DNA of 28,855 nt from Acanthamoeba sp. SK_2022b. Taxonomy: Eukaryota > Discosea > Longamoebia > Acanthamoebidae. Both the position numbers and the translations under genes were made by a program. This document shows, one piece after another, positions 10,493 through 25,039 of the stretch. The stretch is taken from contig JANDJZ010000536.1 of assembly GCA_027943245.1 (NCBI GenBank), forward strand, positions 1 through 28,855. The letters are read 5' to 3'. Every line of letters begins with the position of its first letter. Within the stretch, counting starts at the first letter, position 1. The notes under the pieces are model-generated. The model worked only from the letters and a program-made list of their open reading frames with translations. It was not told where the DNA came from and ran no database searches.

Positions 10493-10999
10493 TTACTTTG
10501 TTGCTTTAGCTCGCCTTTGCATGTCATCGTCCTTCCGTCTCCCCACACCGTTGTACTTACTTCGCCGCTTCAGTCCCAGCAAGACCATGAGGGCTGCCGC
10601 GGGTCTCGAGTGGCGCTTCTCTTCCTCCTTCTTGCTGGCCGGCTCTTCGTTCGCCTTCTTGGTCTCTTCGCCGGGTGTCGTCTTTTGTCGGTACACCTCG
10701 AGCAGTCGCTGTTGCTCCTCCTCGGCGTCACTGCGCGATCTGCGCATCTTGGCCTGGTGCGGAGCGGACCACCTCCGCGAACATGGAGAGGTTGCCTTTG
10801 GCAAGGCCGCTGGGGCCGAGCTGTAGATGCTTGACGTATCGCGAGAGGGGCAGAGGCGTGTGCGGTCTAGCTTGTGAAGCTCATCGATAAGCACCGCCTG
10901 CCTGATCTTGACCTTCTCTGTCACGCCAGGTGCCCTCTTGGGCATCGTCCACGCCTGAGAGTCCAACCTGCGAGCAGCGTTCTCGCCCTTCTTTATCAT
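10493..10999 (-). CDS. Small basic protein of unknown function, family member 2
   Basis: A single-exon frame of 168 residues, starting at ATG 10999 and stopping with TAA at 10495-10493. It is a paralogue of the product of 2171-2569: MPKRAPGVTEK, then the helix IRQAVLIDELHKLD, then IYSSAPAALP matching YLSSAPLP in the other copy. After this the two proteins diverge into a Glu/Lys-rich helix-prone region (EEEQQRLLEVYRQK) and a basic tail. A strong GTAAGTAC donor near 10558 lies within the tail, so the last 20 or so residues could be spliced differently. The gene lies directly outside the right end of the hAT-like element and is divergent from the phosphotransferase gene (907 bp between starts). 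Function unknown. Confidence 0.65.
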   Translation of the reverse strand: MIKKGENAARRLDSQAWTMPKRAPGVTEKVKIRQAVLIDELHKLDRTRLCPSRDTSSIYSSAPAALPKATSPCSRRWSAPHQAKMRRSRSDAEEEQQRLLEVYRQKTTPGEETKKANEEPASKKEEEKRHSRPAAALMVLLGLKRRSKYNGVGRRKDDDMQRRAKATK

Positions 11000-11906
11000 G
11001 TGTGTGGTGCTCGATGAAGGGTTTGTGGCAAACTAGTATGTTGTCTCAGAAACATGATATATACTCACTCATGAGGAAACTGACATCGGCCCGATGTCAG
11101 TGGTGAGCTTGGTCGGGCTCGGTAGTTCGGCCTGCCCCAGACCGCTTCAATTCGAGGCAAAGAAAATTGCCTGGTTAACGTTCACTGGGAACGACATGGC
11201 GATGTCGTAGGTCAGGACATCTGGTCGCATCTCCCACGTTACTGGTTCTCAAATGCTAACCATCAGGAATGAGGGTTGGTTATGGTGCGGGACCGGACCA
11301 ACCCATCATCTCAGAATTATTTAGAAATAGTGAAAAGGAGACGATAAGCTTTGATGTCTTGCTCATGAAAGGTCCAATCCACCGGCGATGGCGTGTCGGT
11401 CAGCTGTGCCAGCTTCAGCTCAGAGGCATGCCGAAACGACACGCCCAGCAACGAACTTTTTGTCTTCGGCAGCGGTAGGCACATGGGACCCCAGCCACGT
11501 TTACTGGAGAGCAAACATGTACGAGGTACGAAGGCACTACTTGAAGCGCACGGACATCACGAGGCTCTAGCTTATCCGGCAGACCTTGCGAGTAGACCCA
11601 AACCGTACCGCTGTGTTGGCTTTTTTTGCTAGGAGCGGAGTTTTCAAGGTGAAAAGCAAAGAAAACCTTTTCACACGGAGTTGTCTGCCGCTTGTCCACT
11701 TCGTGTCGCTTTACGCTGGTCACTCCCCTTGCGCGCAACCGACGACAGTCTCCAGGTGCTTCCCTCTTGCTGCTTCGAATTTAATGATCGTCTTCATTCT
11801 TTAAGATAATCTAATAGATCGGCAATCATAAAATGGCGGAAAATTGACACGCGTCTTGCATCTAGTTCAGTTTTGGTTCCATAGTTTCATCTTGCGAGCA
11901 GCGGCC
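11000..11906. other. Divergent intergenic region between the small basic gene and the phosphotransferase gene
   Basis: No convincing gene is seen. It should hold two promoters. It contains a perfect 21-bp palindrome at 11080-11100 and a GATGTC/GACATC inverted pair around 11203-11222. Open frames between 11269 and 11804 overlap on both strands, have no domain and no splice partners. Confidence 0.55.
11080..11100. repeat. Perfect palindrome, 10-bp arms with a 1-nt centre
   Basis: CTGACATCGG, C, CCGATGTCAG. It lies about 80 bp upstream of the start of the minus-strand small gene and could be a dimeric regulator site (the half-site TGACATC is bZIP-like). The function is inferred. Confidence 0.6.
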
Positions 11907-14112
11907 ATGTCCACGCAGAACGGAGGCAAGTCCAAAAAATCGAGGGGCAAGTCCTCATCGACGTACCTCAGCGCCGAGGGGCTGCACAACCTCAAGTACT
12001 ACCGCTACTCGGGCACCGACAAGTCCCTTCTCGCCAACCTCTTCCTCAAGCGCCACTGGGACTGGTGTACCGTCGCCCTCTTCCCCGTGTGGATGGCGTA
12101 CGCTTTTCCCCCCTCTCTCCTTCACCTCTTGCCAGCGAGGTCTCCTCTGACCTCTCCCTCCCTCGTCTCCTTTTGCCTGCGCTCAGTCCCAACCTGGTAG
12201 GACCTCCCACTGCACTCGATCTCTGTCGCTGTGCGCTTGCCTGCGCTCTCACACGCACACACACGCAATTGCACAACGACACAGATTACGCTGTGCGGGT
12301 TGATCTGCATCGTGGCCAACATGATCTCGGTGCTCTACTACTGCCCCAACACCGTCGGCTGCGTCGCGCCCGCCTGGGTCTACGCCCTCTCCGCCCTCGG
12401 CGTCTACGCCTACCAGGTGCTCTTCTCCTATTGGTGCCTGCGTTGTGTGCGCGCTTGCTCTTAAATTATTATTAATTTATTTTTTATTATTATTAATAAA
12501 TAAAATGATTATAATATTAGATTTTCGATAACATCGATGGACGACAAGCTCGGCGCACCGGCACGTCGTCTCCGCTCGGTGAGCTCTTCGACCACGGCTG
12601 CGACTCGCTCTTCGTGCCCGTACGCCACCCGCTCCTCAGTCGGTTTACCGCTTTTGGATGTTGCTCTGCAACAGCTGGCTGCCCCCCCAATTCCCGGCAT
12701 TCCACTTACCTTTTTACGACGTGCTCCACCCACCCAGGTTGCCGGAGTGTTGATGTTCAACGCGATGCACCTCAACCCGTGGACCGCGTGGGCCGGCTTC
12801 TGGGCCACGGCCATGCCGTTCTTCATGGCCCACTGGGAAGAGTACCTACCCCCCCCCCTCCCACGTCGTGTATTGTAGTGGTGCACACAAGTGAGTTGAT
12901 CGTTGACCATCGATTTGGGCAATGGCAGGTATCACACGGGAGAGCTGATTTTGGGCGTGCTGGCCAACCCGACCGAGGGCCAGTTCGTGATGATTGCGCA
13001 GCTCCTCGCCTCGGCCATCCTGGGTATATATATCGCCCGTGAAACACATCTCGCTTTGATCATGTGTGCACTCTTCTTTTCTCCTGATGCTTACGATCAC
13101 TGTTCATGATCACGGTCTTGTGTAGGGCCGGCCATGTGGAGCACGTCGTGGAAGGCGTTGCTGGGCGTGGAGAGCCTGGCGGCCGACCTGCCCGACCTCT
13201 CGCTCAACAACCTTCTGTTGGGCCTCCTCTTCATCGGTGGATTCACCATGGCCTTTGTCAAGTACACGCATCTTTCCGTCGACAAAGGAGTTACAGCCCC
13301 CCCCCCAATCTAACCGATCGTCGTTGTATGTGGTGGATCGACGCAGCACGGTGGTGGTGCTGCGAAACGTGAAGAAGCACAAGTCCAACCTGGCGCGGTC
13401 GCTGCTGCTCCTCTTCCCTCTCGCCGCCTCCGGCCTGTCCACCACCGCCTGGTTCCACCTCTCCAAGAGTGCGCGCCTCCTCCTCCTCCCCCCTCCATGG
13501 GTTTTCTGCTCGGTATAACGGCGACCAATGAACTGATTGTGTCGACGTTGGATCGTCCAGTCAACCTGCTGGAGAACCACACCACGGCGGCCATCCTCTT
13601 CGCCGGCCTCCAGTTTTCGTACATTCTCGTACTGCGCCCCTTCCATCTACCTGCTTCGTGGTGACATCCACCACACACTACAAGAACCAGATCTGACGGT
13701 TCTTGCTGCGTGGTGTGGTGGACAGAACCGCATGCTGATTGCGCGCATCACGCGCACCGAGTACAACGTGTGGAACCTCATCCCTCTCCTTCCCATCGTC
13801 GGCCCTCTCTTCTGCGTCTTCCTCTCCAAGTACGCCTCGCCCTCATCACTGAGCATGTGGTGGTGGTGGTGATTTCTAATGTTTTATTACATGTCAATTT
13901 ACCCGGTTGGTCCATGCCCCAGCAACGGAGCAGTGGGCGAGCTGCAGCTGTTCTACGGGGTGCTGGGCGTGACGGCGCTGGTCTACATCCACTTTGTGTG
14001 CGACGTTGTGGGCCACCTGGCCGACCACCTGGGCATCAGCTGCTTCACCATCCCCTACCCCAAGCGGAAGGCCGTCATCGCCGCCGTGGCCGCCGCCAAG
14101 AAGGCCGACTAG
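11907..14112 (+). CDS. CDP-alcohol phosphotransferase (choline/ethanolamine phosphotransferase)
   Basis: Eleven exons: 11907-12097, 12187-12196, 12285-12416, 12521-12619, 12738-12841, 12929-13023, 13126-13261, 13347-13468, 13561-13628, 13726-13829 and 13923-14112. All join in phase to give 416 residues, the usual size for eukaryotic CPT1/EPT1/CEPT1. The enzyme moves phosphocholine or phosphoethanolamine from the CDP-alcohol to diacylglycerol, the last Kennedy-pathway step, in the ER/Golgi membrane. The catalytic motif DG(x)2AR(x)8G(x)3D(x)3D is complete at D117, G118, A121, R122, G131, D135 and D139. Hydrophobic segments fill the rest. The 10-nt exon 2 is needed to restore the conserved WMAPNLITL. 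The protein ends in KKAD, a dilysine ER-retrieval signal. Choline versus ethanolamine preference cannot be told from the sequence. Confidence 0.93.
12187..12196 (+). other. 10-nt microexon of the phosphotransferase gene
   Basis: TCCCAACCTG is flanked by CTCAG and GTAGGA. Together with the last two bases of exon 1 (GC) it encodes A-P-N-L, turning WMA...ITLCGL into the family motif WMAPNLITLCGL and restoring the frame (phase 2 into phase 0). Without it exons 1 and 3 do not join in frame. Confidence 0.85.
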
Positions 14113-14219
14113 TGGGCCCTGCGCTTTGCGTTTGTTGTTCGAAACTGCACACTTGCCTTTTTTTATATATAAAAAGAGATAATTATCAGTCTATGTACAT
14201 TTGTGTGTGTGTGTTTGCT
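14113..14219. terminator. Short convergent 3'-end spacer
   Basis: The phosphotransferase (stop 14112) and the RecQ helicase (stop at 14220) converge with 107 bp between stop codons. The spacer contains an AT-rich TTTTTTATATATAAAAA block near 14158-14174, followed by a short (GT)n tract. Both 3' ends must form here and may overlap. No exact polyadenylation site can be assigned. Confidence 0.4.
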
Positions 14220-20040
<5,821 letters not shown>

Positions 20041-20144
20041 CGTCGAGTAGCGATCGCTTGGGAAATTAACGGCTGCGCAGGTTTTTTGTTTGGTACATTT
20101 TGCGTTCCAAGAATCTTTTCTGCAATGTTTTGGCGGGAAAAAGT

Positions 20145-21243
20145 TCAGGCGCGCAGATGGCGGGAGATGAGGGTGAGGGTATCCGCAAGTTCGTCGACGT
20201 CGGCGCTGATGTGGAACGCCTCCACAGCAGCACGGAGCGCTCGCAGAGCCACCGCGGGCGGGTGCGCAAAGTAGCCGCTCGTTGCGCTAAGACCGGCCGC
20301 GGAAACCGCCTCCGCCAGACCCTCCACTGCTCCCGACGAGGCGCCACCAAACGCTGCACCGAACCCCGGCGCCATGCCGAAGCTGGACACCTGCTGCTGA
20401 CCAGCCAGCTGCAGAAGAGACTGTTGCTGTGCGAACTTCGGGAAGAGGGAATGCTGCTGGAATGGCGGCACACTCTGAGCGTGGTAGCTTGGCTCCTCAC
20501 CGTCAGATTCCTCCTCGCTGCCGTTGGATTCATCATACTGCGCTTCTTCTTCCTCCTCCTCCTCCTCAGAATCGAGGTTCCTGTTGTCGGTCGTCGCGGA
20601 GCGACCTTCTAAGGCCTTCTGCACGAGGACCTTGTCCTTGGCCGACAGGTTCTCGAACCCGAAAAGGAATCCCTCGGCCGTTGTGCTCCCATCGCGAGGG
20701 AAGTTCTGGAACGCGTTTGCAGGGTTAGAAGAACGCCGAGAGAGCGAAAGGCCACACCCCAACAACAACAGCAGGTACCCGGAAACAGGCGACGTGGTAG
20801 TAGATGTAGCCACTGTGGTCCCTGTCGTACTGCTGCCCTGTTGGGCCGTAAATCCGCGTTACATAACAAGAGGTCAGCCAACAAGAGCAGGAAGCAGGAG
20901 GAAGAGGAAATGACGGGAGGCCACACACACCAATACGAACTACCCCCTTGGCTATCGTCCGTGAGCAGGCTTTGCACTAAAATGTGCAAAATGAATGAAT
21001 GGGTCACAGATTGGGAATGGGTGACGAAAGCAATCTACTTACCTGCGAGCGAGCACTCTTGGCGTATTCCACACAACACGGGAAGTCAGAAACGGGTGAC
21101 CTAGATGAGGCCAGTGCAGCAGAGGGCACGGGCTGGGGCGGCGGGGCTGTGTTGGAGGCGGGGAACAGGCGCATGGCGTCCATAGGCTTGCGCGGCGCCA
21201 TTCCCCCGGTTGATTTACGCGCTGTCTGCTTCGTCCTCGCCAT
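20145..21243 (-). CDS. Histone-H3-tail-like N-terminus fused to a PARP-type zinc finger
   Basis: Four exons: 21243-21043, 20976-20931, 20837-20779 and 20705-20145, all in phase, 288 residues. ATG 21243 is followed at once by ARTKQTARKSTGG, identical to residues 1-13 of histone H3; residue 14 is Met instead of Lys, then APRK again matches H3 15-18. There is no histone fold. After a Pro/Ala/Ser linker comes CVEYAKSARSQCKAC..., a zf-PARP domain with Zn ligands C68, C71, H97 and C100 and the closing GFENLSAKDKVLVQKAL. The rest is an acidic run (8 Glu), a Gln-rich part and an Ala-rich helix. PARP-type fingers bind DNA breaks; a tail mimic could engage H3K4/K9 writers or readers. This function is inference. 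There is no ADP-ribosyl transferase domain, so it is not a PARP enzyme. It lies 104 bp upstream of the RecQ helicase in the same direction. Confidence 0.88.
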
Positions 21244-21394
21244 CTTCCTCCTCGTGCGACTGAGATTGTGTTTGCAAACGTCGTTGAGGTTCAATCCTGC
21301 TCTCCTCTTCCCGCGCCTTTGTTTTTACTTCATTACAATTTTCTCTTCTTGGAAGCAAAAGCTAGCTTATTACTTGTCGACACGATAGTCGTGG

Positions 21395-24300
21395 TCACTC
21401 GGGCGTGGACCCCTCCTTGTCGCCCTCGCCCTTGGGTTGCTGTTGCTGGATGGCGCTCGAGGCGTAGTACCGCACGTCTCGGTCCCGATCCTGGGTCAGC
21501 TTCTGCAGCATGTCCCCCACGTCCTTCCGCCCCTTGTAGGCATCTGCAGGCGAACCGCACGGGGGATGAGCGATCCGCGGGGCCTCCTCCATTTTCGTGG
21601 GGGGAGGTGTGCTTACCCTTAGAATACAGCTTCGCGACCACCTGCGACACGGCCACCCTCACGTTGGGCACCTTGTCGATGGCGAGCGCAAAGAGGTGGG
21701 GCAAGAAGGTCTCCACAAAATAGTCTGGACTCACATCGTCCACGATGGCACCGCAAATATTGACATACCTGTCCATCCACCCACCCATCCGCTCGATCGA
21801 TCAGCAACAACGCCTGGCTCGCTCTACTCGAGTACACCACGCCAAGAGGAGGAAGGCGAACATTTGGCGGTCGAGATAGGAGGTGTCGGGAAAGGTGGAG
21901 GCAAACGCCACGATCTGCTCCACGTACTCGTCCCGCATCCGCTGGTCGCCCTCGGCCACGCGCCGCATCAACGGGCCCACCTGCACACGCGCGTGGCGGG
22001 TCACGACGGGACGAGTGCGGGGATTGGGGGGGAGGAGGGGAAGAGGCGTTGTTACCGACATGTAGGCGGCCTTGCGCACGCCAGAGACCGCGTCCTGGCA
22101 CAGCTGAAGCGAGATGGGCACCAGGTGTTTGTTCACCACCGGCGCGCTGTACAGCGCGCTCAGCTTTCCCAGTTGCCTGCACAGCGCGACCGGTATCCGT
22201 ATCGTGAGGGCTCCCTCCTCTCATCAGGTTCGCTGCAGGATTGTGGGGGGGGGGTAGAGAGTTGTGAGGACGAACCTGGCCATTAGCTTCCGAAATCGCC
22301 AGTTGGACGTCTCGTTGGTGATGTCGCAGACGAGAGGCAGGTATTTCTTGCACGCGGTGGCGGCACGAGGTCAGCCCAAGCAGGAGTGGAGTGGAGAGGA
22401 GAGGAGAGGAGGGGGGGGGGCACGGTCGAGTGTAGAGCGGGCCTTACCTCTCGCGAAGCCTCAGACAGTACTGACAAAAACTCGCTGATGTGCTTCACCA
22501 CGCCCACCTTGACCTGACCACCGCGTGCCCAAGAGCGTGAGCGTTCCTCCCAAAATAAATAAATAAATAAATAAATAAACAAAACATCAAATAGACAAAA
22601 AAATATACGAGAGCCGGGAGGCACCTCGTCCAAGTCCTTCATGAAGAGCTCGAAGAACGGGCAAAGGTCCTTCTCGGTGAGCTCCTGGCCGAGGATGCCG
22701 GCAACTTCGTGCAGGGCGTGCGCCAGCGGTCGCCGCACCTTCCACTGCAGGTCCTTGACCAGGGCCTCGTAGGTGGCCTTCACCTCGCCCCATCGCTCCC
22801 GCCCGATCGTGTAGATCACCGCCGGGAAGTCGAAGGCGCAGTACGTCACGATCTCGGCGTCGCCGTACTTGGTGGCGGCCGTCGGGGCCACCATGCCGTT
22901 GTAGAGCTGCAGCAGCTCTGGCGTCACCGCGCGGGCCTCGAACGTCGCGATGAAGTGGCCCAGGTTCTGGAACGCCGCGCTCCTCACCCATCGCGACGTC
23001 TGTGCACACAACGCGCCTCCCTGGGTCAGCTTTAATGTCGACACACGCGTGTAGAGAGGGAGAGAGGAGGGAGACGCACGTCCTCGACGAGCTTCTCAAA
23101 GACGGGAACCAGTTTGGAGGCGCGCTCCTCGGCGGTGATGGCCTCGGAGAGGGCGACGAGGCTCTCGGCGCAGGCCTTGCGCACGCCCCATATCTCGTCG
23201 TCGGCCATCTTCACGAACAGGGGCACGAGCTCCCGCGAGATGACCTCCTTGGGCACCGCCTGCGCTATGTTTCCTATCCTCCCCGCCACCGCCTGTGCAG
23301 ACCACGTACATGATGCATAGCCGTTTGTGAGAAGACAGGGTCGGTTTGTGCGTGTGTGACACACACAGAAGAGAGAGCGATCGTTGATAAAAGCTGGGCC
23401 GGTGTGAGAGCCAACCTTACGAACGCGGAACGTGTCTTCGGAGAGCTTGAGCAAGAGAGGAAGGGCAAATTCGACGCACAGCTCGGGCCCCATGATCGGC
23501 GCCAAGTGGTGCACCAGCTGCCGTGGTCGTCGGAAAGGGAGAGGAGGGGAGGGGAGGGGAGGTGGGCATCAGTTGCAGTTTTGCCGGCGGCAGTAGCAGC
23601 AGTAGGGGGGGGAGGAGGAAATACCTGGGCGGCCTCCACGCGGTACTCCTCTTGAGTAGTGTCCTTGCCGAGGGTGGTGATGATGGGGAAGATGTGTTCG
23701 GACAACTGCTGCGGGCCTCCCAGGGGCGGCTTCGCCAAGGCGCTCGCGATGCTCACCACCGACTCGGTGGACGACAGCCGCACCTGCGAGTTGACGTCCC
23801 GCGTAAAGTGGGCGACGATGGGCAGGAGCGTCTGAACCACCGTGTCGAGAGCGGTCTCCTTGCCCTCCTAGGAGGACACCCACCCGGATGCGTCAGCCAC
23901 AGGCAGAGGCGGGGGGAGCCCCCAACGCCGTATATACCTGGAATAAATAAGCGGCGATGTGCGGGATCTGCTCGACCAGCGCCTGCCTGATGACCGGCTC
24001 CACGTCCTGTGCGGGCGCAGGCAACATCCATGTTGGATTCAGCACAAGTAGTACCGAGTAGGAGCATGGTTGCCAGAGAGAGAGAGAGAGGAGAGAGAGG
24101 AGAGAAAGATGCTTGAACAGGAGAGCATACGCGTTGGATTTCCTTGAGATAGGGAAGCAGCTGTGAGACAGTGTCCTCGTAGCCGACCTCCTTGGCGTAC
24201 TCGGACAGCTCGCGCACGAGGTAGAGCCTGCGCGCAGCGTACGAACGTACGGTAAGGAAAGAAGCGACACACCAGCGGTGACAGGAGATGGCAGCGGCTG

Positions 24301-24683
24301 AGAGTACCGGTGAAGGATCAAGTCGCTGTTGATGTATCGCCTGATCTTCTCTAGCGCCCCAAGGGTGTCATCAATCTCGAGGTCCTCCTCCTGGTTCCCC
24401 GTAGCTGTAATAATAAATGAAACAATTTTCCACAACAAGAGGAACACCCAGCAAACAGGCCGGGAACGCATGAGCCAGGACGAGTCAAGCGCAAGGCAGA
24501 TGAAGGATTAAAAGAAGGAGGATTAACGCACCGTCCTCATCTTCTCCCTCGAAGCTCAAACTCGAGAGCATATCTGATTGATAAAAATATGTATATTAAA
24601 ATCTATAAAAACAGCCCCCTTTCAATTTTGGCATGCGCAAAGAGATTGCATATCGTCTCGGGAGAGAGGGGCTCACCCGTCAT
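21395..24683 (-). CDS. HEAT-repeat phosphatase regulatory subunit, PP4 regulatory subunit 1-like
   Basis: Fifteen exons: 24683-24677, 24573-24532, 24404-24308, 24227-24131, 24006-23938, 23867-23625, 23517-23416, 23292-23080, 22999-22625, 22513-22448, 22346-22276, 22176-22056, 21980-21838, 21768-21617 and 21543-21395; 648 residues in phase. It belongs to the PR65/PPP4R1 family of HEAT scaffolds that hold and direct PP2A-type catalytic subunits. Hallmarks: repeats of the type PLLLKLSEDTFRVRK and EIWGVRKACAESLVALSE; TSRWVRSAAFQNLGHFIATF; YCAFDFPAVIYTIGRERW and QWKVRRPLAHALHEVAGILG followed by LFMKDLDE, which match PPP4R1 better than the PP2A A subunit; and NWRFRKLMARQLGKL near the C-terminal repeats. 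It is shorter than the animal protein, lacking its long insert. The first coding exon is only 7 nt (ATGACGG); ATG 24571 in exon 2 is in frame and is an alternative start. Confidence 0.9.
22553..22579. repeat. (AAAT)n microsatellite in an intron
   Basis: About seven AAAT units between PP4R1-like exons 9 and 10. Confidence 0.9.
24075..24107. repeat. (GA)-rich tract in an intron
   Basis: This lies in the intron between PP4R1-like exons 4 and 5 and is pyrimidine-rich on the coding strand. Confidence 0.85.
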
Positions 24684-25039
24684 GCTGTCCTTGACTTTCG
24701 ACACTAATTGACTGAGTTGAAGCATCCAACGCTCACCACGCCAAAATCGTCGTGCGTAATTGGCCGTCGATGACCAGACCCTGTGTCCTCAATCCGCGGA
24801 GCAGGGAGGAGGAAGTAGGCAGAAAGATACAGGAAACGATGAGCAGACGTTCGAGAGCAACGCCTTAATGCAATTTCGTTGATCTGTAGCCAATGTGCCT
24901 GAGCGCTTCTCTTGCGGTCCAGAAGTACCAAATTTTCTGGAAGCCTTTCTTGAATTACACAATCGATTTCAAACATTTCGGCCAAGAAAATGGTATAAAA
25001 GACCAATTTCTCTCTGCGCGGGTTTTGTGTGTGTCGAAC
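24684..25039. promoter_or_regulatory. Divergent promoter region between the PP4R1-like and kinesin-like genes
   Basis: The start codons are 356 bp apart and the genes point away from each other. A TATAAAA box at 24994-25000 lies 40 bp before the kinesin-like ATG (25040), with a CT-rich initiator-like stretch (TTTCTCTCTGC) after it. The open frame of about 100 codons on the minus strand here has no domain, and I treat it as chance. Confidence 0.55.
24994..25000 (+). promoter_or_regulatory. TATA box of the kinesin-like gene
   Basis: TATAAAA, 40 bp upstream of the start codon, leaving room for a very short 5' UTR. Confidence 0.5.

Noticed and set aside
11238..11260. TGGTTCTCAAATGC, similar to a hAT terminal repeat
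   Set aside because: It lacks the leading CAG, has no inverted partner nearby and lies outside the element marked by the CAGTGGTT ends.
21004..21294. A true histone H3 gene
   Set aside because: Only the first 18 or so residues resemble H3. The frame then enters a Pro/Ala/Ser linker and a zf-PARP domain, and the histone fold is absent.
24704..25006. 100-codon minus-strand open frame upstream of the PP4R1-like gene
   Set aside because: No domain, and it covers the TATA box and divergent promoter. The PP4R1 frame joins perfectly from ATG 24683 without it.
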